From: an uncultured Fretibacterium sp.
Lineage (GTDB): Bacteria; Synergistota; Synergistia; Synergistales; Aminobacteriaceae
Direction of reading: 5' to 3'
DNA length: 11,420 nucleotides
NCBI GenBank assembly: GCA_905373185.1
Contig: CAJPSE010000037.1
Location: 1 to 11,420, forward strand
The position numbers and the translations under genes are program-made. The notes below the pieces were generated by a model. It did no database searches and was not told the origin of the DNA. It saw only the letters and a list, made by a program, of their open reading frames with translations. Below, piece by piece: positions 1 through 8,379 of the stretch; position 1 is the first letter of the stretch; every line of letters begins with the position of its first letter.

Positions 1-741
1 GCTGGGGAGGATGCGGACCTCGACGCCCAGAGGGGCCAGGTGGTCGTAAAGGGAGCGAATCTTCCTTCCGAGCGCGGAGGGGATGGCTATCAGGACGACC
101 CCGATGTCCTGCTCCCCGACGATCTCCGTCAGCTGCTCCGTGCTCCCGACGACGTCGAGCCCGGCGATCCTTTTGCCGAGCTTCTGGGGATCGTCATCCA
201 CGAAGGCCACCGGGAGGAGGTCCCCGGAATTTCGGATCAGGTCCCGCGCCAACAGGATGCCGGCCTCGCCGGCCCCCACGATGAGGGTCCTCTGCCGGGT
301 GGACTGGGCTGGGGATGGCTCGTGAACCAGGCGCCAGGAGACCCGGAGTCCGCTGCAGAAGAAAAATCCCGAGAAGAGCAGGATTGCGAGCGTGGTCCTT
401 GGGAGCAGGGCGAAGCGCCAGACGAAATTCGCGAAAAAGAGAAGGAGGGCCGCCAGGATGTAGAGCTTTGCAAAGCGGAGATAGTCCTCGAAACCCGCCT
501 GAGTCCATAATATCCTGTACTGCCCTCCCAGGGCGAACACTGCCGCGCCGGACGCCGAGAACGCCAGGGCGGCGCGGAGGCAGTCGGAGAGGTACAGTTC
601 CGGGATGAAGAGGCTGAGGCGTATGGCGTATCCGAGATAGACGGCGAGGGAGAGGAAAAGGGCATCAAGCAAGGCCACGAAAAATCCGTGGCCTGCCATC
701 CGGCTCCAAAGCCGCATCATTGTCAGAAGAGGATGGGGCAT
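1..741 (-). CDS. CapD/FlaA1-like nucleotide-sugar dehydratase/epimerase, N-terminal part (partial)
   Basis: The first 247 codons are visible; the reading frame runs off the left edge with no stop. The N-terminal ~135 residues contain about four hydrophobic segments (roughly residues 18-40, 55-72, 92-112 and 116-133). A Rossmann nucleotide-binding unit follows, with GAGEAG at 156-161 and the acidic stretch VAFVDDD at 178-184. This membrane anchor plus CoA_binding_3-type domain is the front half of the CapD/FlaA1/PglF family, which makes modified UDP-sugars for capsule, O-antigen or glycan synthesis at the inner membrane. The segment GQYRILW before the third helix also fits. The catalytic dehydratase domain lies outside the window, so an undecaprenyl-phosphate sugar transferase sharing the same front domain is the main alternative. 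The start is uncertain: ATG at 741 or the ATG pair at 720/717, none with a clear Shine-Dalgarno. It begins 34 nt after the 143-aa gene and is probably co-transcribed with it. Confidence 0.82.
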   Translation of the reverse strand, partial: MPHPLLTMMRLWSRMAGHGFFVALLDALFLSLAVYLGYAIRLSLFIPELYLSDCLRAALAFSASGAAVFALGGQYRILWTQAGFEDYLRFAKLYILAALLLFFANFVWRFALLPRTTLAILLFSGFFFCSGLRVSWRLVHEPSPAQSTRQRTLIVGAGEAGILLARDLIRNSGDLLPVAFVDDDPQKLGKRIAGLDVVGSTEQLTEIVGEQDIGVVLIAIPSALGRKIRSLYDHLAPLGVEVRILPS

Positions 742-775
742 CGGCGTGGCGGTGCGTCCAAGGAAGGATGAGGTC

Positions 776-1207
776 TTAGAGAATAAGCTTTTTTCCGCCC
801 TGGGGGGCCCCTCCCATGCGGTCCAGCTGATTCAGGACCGCCGCGGAGGCAACGTCGATCTTCGGCTTCTGCTGTTTGCTCATGGCCTCCTGAAGGCGTT
901 TGTCGTACTCCTCCAGGGACTTGCGTATGGCCGTCACATCCCCCTTGATCCAGAGCATCAGGGCGTTGGCCGCGGACCGGATGGCCTCCTCCTCGGGCAT
1001 CTTCTCCAGCATCCCGAGCTCCTTGAGGATACGATGCTCCTCACGAACCGCATCGAGGACGTCCTCCTCGGAAAAGATGCCTTTCTTGTAAAGGATACGA
1101 AACATGATGTTGAAACGGCTCTTCTGATTTTCCGAGTCCATAGCAAGCCCGTCCACGCGGGCCAGCAGCATGGAAAGCAATTCGTCCAATCCTATCTGCA
1201 TAGGCAT
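776..1207 (-). CDS. Conserved-looking hypothetical helical protein, 143 aa
   Basis: I do not recognise this protein. The start is well supported: GGAGGAG lies seven bases before the ATG at 1207. The sequence is mostly charged amphipathic helix with no signal peptide or membrane segment, so it is probably cytoplasmic. Residues 31-65 (RFNIMFRILYKKG, then SEEDVLDAVREEH) and 90-113 look like helical bundles. There are no cysteines, and the few histidines and glycines form no enzyme motif that I can see. The C-terminal 30 residues (MGGAPQGGKK region) look flexible. It lies 34 nt upstream of the CapD-like gene on the same strand, with no terminator between them, and diverges from tig. Codon use and GC content resemble the neighbours. 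Presence of a real gene is fairly sure; function is unknown. Confidence 0.8.
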   Translation of the reverse strand: MPMQIGLDELLSMLLARVDGLAMDSENQKSRFNIMFRILYKKGIFSEEDVLDAVREEHRILKELGMLEKMPEEEAIRSAANALMLWIKGDVTAIRKSLEEYDKRLQEAMSKQQKPKIDVASAAVLNQLDRMGGAPQGGKKLIL

Positions 1208-1223
1208 TCTCTGTCTCCTCCTC

Positions 1224-1260
1224 GAAGATTCCGATTGAAAATTACTGTTGAAGATTCCGA
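1224..1260. repeat. Direct repeat of 11 bp in the leader of the minus-strand genes
   Basis: GAAGATTCCGA occurs at 1224-1234 and again at 1250-1260, exactly 26 bp apart start to start. Both copies lie in the predicted 5' leader of the 143-aa gene, just upstream of its ribosome binding site. The 26-bp period (about 2.5 helical turns) puts the copies on opposite faces of the helix. Role unknown; a regulator or RNA-binding site is possible. Confidence 0.45.
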
Positions 1261-1327
1261 CGCTCCGCGAGTCGAAACCTCACGGAGCCTGAACGATCGT
1301 AAAAATCGTTGAGATTGCGGCGCATTC

Positions 1328-1336
1328 ATTCTAGCA
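1328..1336 (-). promoter_or_regulatory. Extended -10 promoter for the minus-strand genes
   Basis: On the minus strand the bases read TGC-TAGAAT, a good extended -10 element (TGn plus a five-of-six match to TATAAT). No convincing -35 element is present at 16-18 bp, as is allowed for extended -10 promoters. It would give a leader of about 115 nt before the 143-aa gene. Prediction from sequence only. Confidence 0.5.
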
Positions 1337-1405
1337 CAGAGCCCCTGAAAGCGCGGCCCCTTAAAAGACGGATTCGAGACCGGTCGAAAGCGTGCCGCTC
1401 GGCCG

Positions 1406-1455
1406 TTTCAAGTGCCCGTTCAAATGGGTTCAATGGTATAATACGCGCGTTTGAA
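1406..1455. repeat. TTCAA repeats around the tig promoter
   Basis: TTTCAA at 1406-1411, GTTCAA at 1418-1423 and GTTCAA at 1428-1433 lie in the same orientation, 12 and 10 bp apart. An inverted copy TTTGAA lies at 1450-1455. The last direct copy and the inverted copy flank the -10 element. Helical-turn spacing over the missing -35 region fits an activator or repressor site, but the motif is short and chance is possible. Confidence 0.35.
1434..1442 (+). promoter_or_regulatory. Extended -10 promoter for tig
   Basis: TGG-TATAAT is a perfect extended -10 element. The predicted transcript start is near 1449, leaving a leader of about 28 nt to the tig ATG. The -35 position (about 1414-1419) has no match to TTGACA. 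This is the only strong plus-strand promoter I can see ahead of the eight-gene run. Confidence 0.7.
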
Positions 1456-1476
1456 AGCTCGAAAGGGGTCTGAGAG

Positions 1477-2847
1477 ATGAAGACGGAGTTGCTGGGGCAG
1501 GAGAAGAATGTCGTCAGGGTCAAGGTCGAGTTCGAGGCGGCCGAGTTTTCCAAGGGGCTTGCCGAGGCGCTGGGCGAGATCTCCCGGAGCACGAACATCC
1601 CCGGGTTCCGCAAGGGGCACGCTCCGCGCAGGGTGATAGAGATGCGCATCGGACGTCAGACGCTCTATAACGAGGCCCTGGAGAAGATCCTTCCCGGAGC
1701 TCTGCAGCAGGTCGTCGAGGACTACGACCTGGAGACGATCTCCGACCCGTCCATCCATGTCGACGACATCCATGAGGGGGAACCCGTGACCTGCGAGCTT
1801 ACCCTGGAGGTCATGCCGGAGACGGAGCTGCCAGCCCTGGAGGAGATAGAGGTCGAACGGCTGAACTCCAAGGTGACGGACGACATGGTGAACGCCCTGA
1901 TCCTCGATATCCGCAAACGGCATTCCCATCTGGAGTCGGTCGAACGCCCGGCCGGGAAGGAGGATGTCGTCGCCGTGAACTTCGTCACCCGCGTTTTGGA
2001 CGATGCGTCCTCTGGGGAGGGCGATCCCCAGAAGGGCGAGATCGACCTCTCCGACGAGGATATCCGCGACGAGGTCCGTTCCGCGCTGCTGGGCAGGGCT
2101 GCCGGCGAGACCGTGGAGACGGAGTTCGACGTCGAGCCCGATTACCGGGACAGCACGGTGGCGGGCAAGCGCGTGCATTATACGATGACCCTCGAGACCG
2201 TCAATGCCCGCATCCTTCCGGACCTCGACGCCGCTTTCTTCAAGACCCTGTTCGGGGAGGATACGGAGGTAGCAACAGAGGAGGCCTTCCGCCGGAAGAT
2301 TGGGGACGACCTCCTGGCCCGTATGAAGCGGGAGAACGAGGCCCACGCCGCCGACCGCGCCGTGGACGAGGTCGCGAGGCGGTCCAAGGTGGAGGTCCCC
2401 GAAAGCCTGGTGGAGCGCCAGGCCGAGCTTCTGAAGAAGAGGGACGACGAGGATGCACGGCGGCATTTCAACATAGGGATGAAGGAGCTCCTCAGCGTGA
2501 GGAATGAGGACGAAGCCCGCTACGAGGGTATCATCCGCTCCAGGGCCGTCGAGATGGTCCGGAATATGCTTGTCCTGGACGCCATCGGCAAGAAATACGA
2601 TGTGGAGGTCTCCAAGGACGACTTCGAGGCGGAGGTGGACCGCCGCACGGCAATTTACGGCATCGATCGCAACAGGCTGCTGGGCCTGTTCCACAAGGAC
2701 CGGAAGTTCATGGCCGGGGTCGTGGATGACCTTCGCTACTCCAAGATTACGGCTCTCCTCATGACCCTCGTCAAGGTCCGGGACGTGGACGAGCTGTCGG
2801 CTCCGCAGGCGGAGGCGGCCTCGGCGGACAAAACCGGGGAGCGGTAG
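1477..2847 (+). CDS. tig: Trigger factor, ribosome-associated chaperone
   Basis: Trigger factor binds the large ribosomal subunit beside the exit tunnel and shelters nascent proteins. At 456 aa it is slightly longer than the 432 aa of E. coli. Order: ribosome-binding domain at about 1-115 with signature GFRKGHAP at 43-50; an FKBP-like prolyl-isomerase position at about 160-245, including [14 protein letters not shown] at 222-235; then the helical C-terminal chaperone arms to about 440 and an Ala/Glu-rich tail. The isomerase domain looks reduced: the Gly-rich loop and IPGF-type active-site segment of classical members is replaced by an acidic stretch ([11 protein letters not shown], 190-200), so catalytic activity is doubtful. 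The start has AAGGGG 8 nt before the ATG. First gene of the run; its stop is 8 nt before clpP, whose ribosome binding site overlaps that stop. Confidence 0.97.
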   Translation: MKTELLGQEKNVVRVKVEFEAAEFSKGLAEALGEISRSTNIPGFRKGHAPRRVIEMRIGRQTLYNEALEKILPGALQQVVEDYDLETISDPSIHVDDIHEGEPVTCELTLEVMPETELPALEEIEVERLNSKVTDDMVNALILDIRKRHSHLESVERPAGKEDVVAVNFVTRVLDDASSGEGDPQKGEIDLSDEDIRDEVRSALLGRAAGETVETEFDVEPDYRDSTVAGKRVHYTMTLETVNARILPDLDAAFFKTLFGEDTEVATEEAFRRKIGDDLLARMKRENEAHAADRAVDEVARRSKVEVPESLVERQAELLKKRDDEDARRHFNIGMKELLSVRNEDEARYEGIIRSRAVEMVRNMLVLDAIGKKYDVEVSKDDFEAEVDRRTAIYGIDRNRLLGLFHKDRKFMAGVVDDLRYSKITALLMTLVKVRDVDELSAPQAEAASADKTGER

Positions 2848-2855
2848 AGGTCCCC

Positions 2856-3440
2856 ATGTCCTACTACATTCCTTACGTCATCGAGCAGACGGGGCGGGGA
2901 GAGCGGAGCTACGACATCTACAGCCGGCTCCTCAAGGATCGCATCGTCTTCCTGGGGACGGAGGTGGAGGATGGGGTCGCGAATTCCATCATCGCGCAGC
3001 TGCTCTTTCTGGAGAGCGAGGACCCGGAGAAGGACATCCATCTCTACATCAACAGCCCCGGGGGCAGCGTGACCGCCGGGCTGGCCATATATGATACGAT
3101 GCGGTACATCAAGAGCCCGGTCTCGACTATTTGCGTGGGACTGGCGGCGAGCATGGCGGCGGTGCTTCTGTCCAGCGGGGCCAAGGGGAAGCGCCTGGCG
3201 CTGCCGAACGCGGAGATGATGATCCATCAGCCCTCGGGCGGGACCCGCGGGCAGGCCACCGATATCGAGATCCATGCACGCAACATCCTGAAGACGCGGG
3301 AACGCCTGAACCGCATCCTGGCCGCCCATACGGGCCGGGACATCGAGGACGTCGCACGGGACACGGAGCGGGACAACTTCATGACGGCGGAGGAGGCCCT
3401 GCAGTACGGCCTGATCGACCGCATCATCGACTCGCGGTAA
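2856..3440 (+). CDS. clpP: ATP-dependent Clp protease proteolytic subunit
   Basis: ClpP is the serine peptidase barrel (two stacked heptamers) that degrades polypeptides threaded in by ClpX or other Clp ATPases. The length of 194 aa is normal for the mature enzyme. The catalytic triad is visible: Ser99 in GLAASMAA, His124 in MMIHQPSGG and Asp173 in ERDNF, spaced as in E. coli ClpP. The oligomer and substrate strand [11 protein letters not shown] is at 65-75. There is little or no propeptide; the protein begins with [12 protein letters not shown], typical of the family. The ribosome binding site AGAGG overlaps the tig stop codon, so translation is probably coupled to tig. A terminator-like hairpin follows the stop, separating the gene from clpX. 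Confidence 0.98.
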   Translation: MSYYIPYVIEQTGRGERSYDIYSRLLKDRIVFLGTEVEDGVANSIIAQLLFLESEDPEKDIHLYINSPGGSVTAGLAIYDTMRYIKSPVSTICVGLAASMAAVLLSSGAKGKRLALPNAEMMIHQPSGGTRGQATDIEIHARNILKTRERLNRILAAHTGRDIEDVARDTERDNFMTAEEALQYGLIDRIIDSR

Positions 3441-3478
3441 CCCCGGCGCCTTACCGGCTCTAAACCATGAATATGAGG

Positions 3479-3522
3479 CGTTTTAAGGGGATGGACTCTG
3501 CTGTCCCCTTAATGCGTTTTTT
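3479..3522 (+). terminator. Intrinsic terminator or attenuator between clpP and clpX
   Basis: A 9-bp perfect stem, TTAAGGGGA (3483-3491) with TCCCCTTAA (3504-3512), encloses a 12-nt loop. After a 2x2 internal mismatch it can extend by two G-C pairs (3479-3480 with 3515-3516). Six T residues follow immediately (3517-3522). This is the classical form of a Rho-independent terminator. Since no strong promoter is visible between it and clpX, it may act as a partial terminator setting the ratio of tig-clpP to clpX-lon message, or as a regulated attenuator. Confidence 0.68.
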
Positions 3523-3537
3523 GGAGGTCGTTTCACT

Positions 3538-3540
<3 letters not shown>
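3523..3540 (+). promoter_or_regulatory. Ribosome binding site deciding the TTG start of clpX
   Basis: GGAGGT at 3523-3528 is followed by a 9-nt spacer and TTG at 3538. No in-frame ATG or GTG lies between the upstream in-frame stop at 3484-3486 and the zinc-finger codons, so TTG is the only start that keeps the complete N-terminal domain. The site directly abuts the T-run of the hairpin. Confidence 0.8.
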
Positions 3541-4860
<1,320 letters not shown>

Positions 4861-4861
4861 G

Positions 4862-7294
4862 GTGGCGACGAGGATCGCGGTTGTAGCCTCACAGGATTCG
4901 GATACCCCGGAGGAGGGGACCTGCCCCGTTCTTCCCGTCCGGGACATGGTCCTCTTTCCGGGTATTATCATGCCCCTCTTCGTGGGGCGCCCCCGATCCA
5001 TACGGGCTATGGAATCCGCCCTCCTCCAGGACAAGAAGGTCTTCGTGGCGGCCCAGACGGACAATGGGACCGAGGACCCGGAGATCGGTGACCTTTACAA
5101 GGTGGGGACCCTCTGCAACGTCCTTCAGGTGGTGCGCGTCCCGGATGGGACGACCAAGGTCCTGGTCGAGGGCATAGCCCGGATGAGGGTTCGGGAATAC
5201 CGGCTGGACAAGGACATCCTGACGGCGCACGTGGTCCCCATGCCCTGGATCCAGGCGGAATCGGCAAAACTGGAGCCCTGGAGGCGGCGTGTCCTCGACA
5301 GCTTCGAGCGCTACAACACCCTGCAGCCCCGCATCCCGAACGAGGTGATGGCCTCCATCGCGGAGCTGAACGATCTGGGGCAGCTCATCAACCTGATCGG
5401 CTCGCACGTATCCGCGAAGCTGGAGGATCGTCAGGCCCTCCTGGAGCTTCAGGACGTGGAGGAGGCCCTGTCCCTCCTGCTGCGTCTCCTGACGGAGGAG
5501 ATAGACATCCTGGAGCTGGAGCACGACATTCAGGACCGCGTGCGCTCCGTCGTCGACAAGCAGCAGAAGGAATACTACCTGCGGGAGCAGCTGCGCGTCA
5601 TCCAGAACGAGCTCGGACAGGAGCAGGATGGGGAGGAGCAGCTGCGCTATGCGGAGAGGGTGGACTCCTCCCTGATGAGCGACGAGGCGCGGGACAAGGC
5701 AAAGCGGGAAATAGCCCGGCTCGCCAGGATGTCCCCGATCTCGCCGGAGGCCGCCGTGGTCCGCAGCTATCTGGACTGGCTCCTGGACATGCCGTGGGGA
5801 ATGAGGACCGAGGAGAACGAGAACATCGCCAGGGCGGAGAAAATCCTGGACCGGGATCATTACGGCATGCGCAAGGTGAAGGACCGCATCCTGGAGTTCC
5901 TGGCCGTCCGGCGGCGCGCCGGGACGGACATGAAGGGGCAAATAATCTGCTTCGTCGGCCCTCCGGGGGTGGGGAAGACCTCCTTGGGGCGCTCCATCGC
6001 GGACTCGCTGAACCGGCGCTTCGTCAACGTCTCCCTGGGGGGCGTCCGGGACGAGGCCGAGATCCGCGGGCACCGACGGACCTATATCGGGTCCCTCCCG
6101 GGACGTATCATCCAGAAGCTGGCGAGGGCCGGTAGCTGCAACCCCGTCATCCTGCTGGACGAGATCGACAAGCTGGGAAACGATTTTCGGGGCGACCCGG
6201 CCTCCGCGTTGCTGGAGGTCCTGGACCCGCAGCAGAACGGCACCTTCACCGATCACTACCTCGAGGTCCCCTTCGACCTGAGCGAGGTGCTTTTCATCAC
6301 CACGGCCAACGTCACTCACACGATTCCCAGGCCCCTTCTGGACCGTATGGAGGTGATCCCCCTTCCGGGATATCTGGCCGAGGAGAAGCTGCAGATCGCG
6401 ATGCGCTACCTCGTCCCGAGGATATTGAAGGAGCACGGCCTGAAGCGGTCCGAGGTGAAGATCCCGGTCCCCGTGGTCAAAAAGGTCATCGCCTCCTACA
6501 CGCGCGAGGCCGGCGTCCGCGGGCTGGACCGCGCCCTGTCGATGGTGGCGCGCAAGATTACGCGCCGTCTCGTCGAGGCGGGGGACAAGTCTGAGCCCCT
6601 CGCCCTTCCGGTGGGGGTCAAGGTAGGGGACCTCAAGGACTACCTGGGCCCCCCGAAGCTCTACGACCTGTCCGTCCCGAAGGTCCCCGAGAAAGGGAAC
6701 GTCGTCGGTCTGGCCTGGACGGAGGCGGGAGGCGACGTCCTGCTCATCGAGGCCGTGACGATGAGGGGAAAGGGGGAGCTGGTCCTCACCGGAAATCTCG
6801 GCGACGTGATGCAGGAGTCCGCCCGGGCGGCCGTGAGCTATCTGCGGTCCGAGAGCCAGGCCCTCGGGATAGGGGAGTTCGACTGGAAGAGCGTGGACAT
6901 CCATATCCATGTTCCCGAGGGAGCCGTTCCGAAGGACGGTCCCTCGGCCGGAATCACGATGGCCACGGCCATTCTGTCGGCGGTCAGCGGCCGCCGCGTC
7001 CGCCCGGGCATCGCCATGACGGGCGAGATATCCCTGAGGGGCAAGGTCCTTCCCGTCGGGGGCATTCGGGAGAAAATCCTCGCCGCCCGGCGCCATGGGG
7101 TCCTGCACATCGTTCTGCCCGCGGCCAACAGGGTGGACGTCGAGGAGATCCCCGAGGAATATACCGAGGGAATGCGCTTCGATTACGCCGAGGAGGTCCT
7201 GACGGTCCTCGAAAAGGGGCTGGAAAGGCCGGAGAGGGCCGAACCGGAAAAAAACGAAACGGAGAAAACCGATGCTCTGGAAGGCGTCTCTTGA
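4862..7294 (+). CDS. lon: ATP-dependent protease Lon (LonA type)
   Basis: Lon is a homo-hexameric cytoplasmic protease with ATPase and peptidase on one chain; it removes misfolded proteins and short-lived regulators. At 810 aa it has normal LonA length. Order: LON substrate-binding domain at about 20-215 (starting CPVLPVRDMVLFPG); a coiled helical segment at about 220-310; the AAA+ module with Walker A GPPGVGKT at 366-373 and Walker B VILLDEIDK at 429-437; and the protease domain at about 605-785 with catalytic Ser695 in KDGPSAGI and Lys738 in GGIREKIL, 43 residues apart as in E. coli. No transmembrane insertion is present, so it is LonA rather than LonB. The last ~25 residues are a charged tail. 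GTG start, one base after clpX; its 3' end overlaps engB by 23 nt. Confidence 0.98.
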   Translation: MATRIAVVASQDSDTPEEGTCPVLPVRDMVLFPGIIMPLFVGRPRSIRAMESALLQDKKVFVAAQTDNGTEDPEIGDLYKVGTLCNVLQVVRVPDGTTKVLVEGIARMRVREYRLDKDILTAHVVPMPWIQAESAKLEPWRRRVLDSFERYNTLQPRIPNEVMASIAELNDLGQLINLIGSHVSAKLEDRQALLELQDVEEALSLLLRLLTEEIDILELEHDIQDRVRSVVDKQQKEYYLREQLRVIQNELGQEQDGEEQLRYAERVDSSLMSDEARDKAKREIARLARMSPISPEAAVVRSYLDWLLDMPWGMRTEENENIARAEKILDRDHYGMRKVKDRILEFLAVRRRAGTDMKGQIICFVGPPGVGKTSLGRSIADSLNRRFVNVSLGGVRDEAEIRGHRRTYIGSLPGRIIQKLARAGSCNPVILLDEIDKLGNDFRGDPASALLEVLDPQQNGTFTDHYLEVPFDLSEVLFITTANVTHTIPRPLLDRMEVIPLPGYLAEEKLQIAMRYLVPRILKEHGLKRSEVKIPVPVVKKVIASYTREAGVRGLDRALSMVARKITRRLVEAGDKSEPLALPVGVKVGDLKDYLGPPKLYDLSVPKVPEKGNVVGLAWTEAGGDVLLIEAVTMRGKGELVLTGNLGDVMQESARAAVSYLRSESQALGIGEFDWKSVDIHIHVPEGAVPKDGPSAGITMATAILSAVSGRRVRPGIAMTGEISLRGKVLPVGGIREKILAARRHGVLHIVLPAANRVDVEEIPEEYTEGMRFDYAEEVLTVLEKGLERPERAEPEKNETEKTDALEGVS

Positions 7295-7883
7295 GGCGAC
7301 CTGTTTCTCCATCCCTCAGCTTCCGCCGGAGGGGACGCCGGAGGTCGCCGTTGCCGGGCGCTCGAACGTCGGGAAGTCGACGCTGATCAATGCGCTGCTG
7401 GGGACGAGGCTGGCCCACGTGGGGGCGACGCCGGGAAAGACCCGCAGCATCAACTTCTACTCCGTGCAGGCCGCGACGCCGTTTCGTCTGGTCGACCTTC
7501 CGGGATACGGCTATGCGTCCCGGAGCAAGGCGGAGAGAAACGAATGGTCCCGGCTGGTCGCCGCCTACGTTGAACGGAGAAAAACGCTGCGCCTCGTCTG
7601 CCATCTCGTGGACTTCCGGCACGGCCTCCTGGGGAATGACCGGGCCCTCCAGGAGTGGCTGAGCGGATGCGGCAGAACGATGCTGGTGGTCTTTACCAAG
7701 GCGGACAAGGTCGCCAGAGGCCGGCATCGAGCCCTCCTGCAGGAGTATGTGCGGGGCGGCCTGATCTCCGTTGACGTCCCCGTCATCACCTCGGGAGAGA
7801 GCCGTTCGGGGGTAGAGGACCTGAGGAACTTCATCGGCCGTTTTCTGGGCGGCATGGGGACGGAGGGCGACGGTCCTCGATGA
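7272..7883 (+). CDS. engB: Ribosome biogenesis GTPase EngB (YihA/YsxC)
   Basis: EngB is a small Ras-like GTPase needed for late assembly of the 50S ribosomal subunit. At 203 aa it matches the family length. GTP-binding motifs are all present: G1 GRSNVGKS at 29-36, the G2 threonine in TPGKTRSINF (Thr57), G3 DLPGYGYA at 75-82, G4 TKAD at 142-145, and a G5-like TSGESRSG at 173-180. The start ATG lies inside the last codons of lon (23-nt overlap) and has GGAG at 7261-7264, seven nt before it. The lon-engB order is also known from Bacillus subtilis (lonA-ysxC). The stop overlaps the recX start in an ATGA. Confidence 0.96.
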   Translation: MLWKASLEATCFSIPQLPPEGTPEVAVAGRSNVGKSTLINALLGTRLAHVGATPGKTRSINFYSVQAATPFRLVDLPGYGYASRSKAERNEWSRLVAAYVERRKTLRLVCHLVDFRHGLLGNDRALQEWLSGCGRTMLVVFTKADKVARGRHRALLQEYVRGGLISVDVPVITSGESRSGVEDLRNFIGRFLGGMGTEGDGPR

Positions 7884-8344
7884 CGGGGGTGCCGGAAAAA
7901 CAGGAGAAAAAAGAGCTCTCATCGGAGGAACATCGGCTTCGGCTTTTCCGGCTCCTCTCCCGTGTGCCCCGTCCGGAGCGGGAGGCTCGCGAGCGTCTTG
8001 CCGCATGGGGGGCCACGCCCGAGGAGGCGGAGGCCCTGATCGCTGAATTTCGCGGAATGAGCCTCCTGGATGACGCGCTCTACGCCCGTCTTTTCGTGGA
8101 GGGACACGAGAGCTGGGGGGACGACCGAATAGCCTGTGAGCTCTCGCGGAGAGGGATAGCCCTCCAGGACGTCGTCTCCGCCCTGGAGGGTCGGGACGAG
8201 GAGGCGCAGGCCCGGGCCCTCGCGGCGGGTTGGCTGGCCGGGGGAATGGAGACGAGACGGATCGTCGGCAGGCTCCGGCGCAGGGGATTTTCCGGCAGGA
8301 CCATTCGCTCCGTCATCGAGGGGAAAGATGAGATCCCCTGGTGA
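7880..8344 (+). CDS. recX: RecX family regulatory protein
   Basis: RecX proteins are small all-helical factors, built of repeated three-helix units, that bind RecA filaments and limit recombinase activity. At 154 aa this is a typical length. Family features are visible: the first unit with LLDDALYARLFVEG at about 56-69; the ELSRRGI-type segment (about 87-93); and the C-terminal GFSGRTIRSVIE at about 136-147. The N-terminal 20 residues are charged and probably disordered. The start ATG overlaps the engB stop (ATGA), so translation is probably coupled; a GGAGG is 13 nt upstream, further than usual. recA itself is not in this window. Assignment rests on pattern recognition of a divergent family. 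Confidence 0.85.
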   Translation: MTGVPEKQEKKELSSEEHRLRLFRLLSRVPRPEREARERLAAWGATPEEAEALIAEFRGMSLLDDALYARLFVEGHESWGDDRIACELSRRGIALQDVVSALEGRDEEAQARALAAGWLAGGMETRRIVGRLRRRGFSGRTIRSVIEGKDEIPW

Positions 8345-8379
8345 ATTTCGACATTTAGCGCATAGGGGAGGCCATCCGA

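Noticed and set aside
1261..1476. Heat-shock CIRCE or similar operator ahead of tig
   Set aside because: No TTAGCACTC-N9-GAGTGCTAA inverted repeat is present. The short inverted repeats seen (GCTCCG/CGGAGC at 1262-1288 and AACGAT/ATCGTT at 1292-1310) do not match a known operator.
1420..2694. Long minus-strand open frame (about 424 codons) opposite tig
   Set aside because: Same explanation: trigger factor is clearly encoded on the plus strand and the antisense product has no sensible features or ribosome binding site.
3451..3477. Possible promoter ahead of clpX (TTACCG and TATGAG)
   Set aside because: The spacing is only 15 bp and both boxes match the consensus poorly. Kept only as a question under the attenuator finding.
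4889..7312. Very long open frame (about 807 codons) on the minus strand opposite lon
   Set aside because: Lon on the plus strand has all catalytic motifs. The antisense frame is a by-product of strong GC codon bias and its translation shows no recognisable domain.
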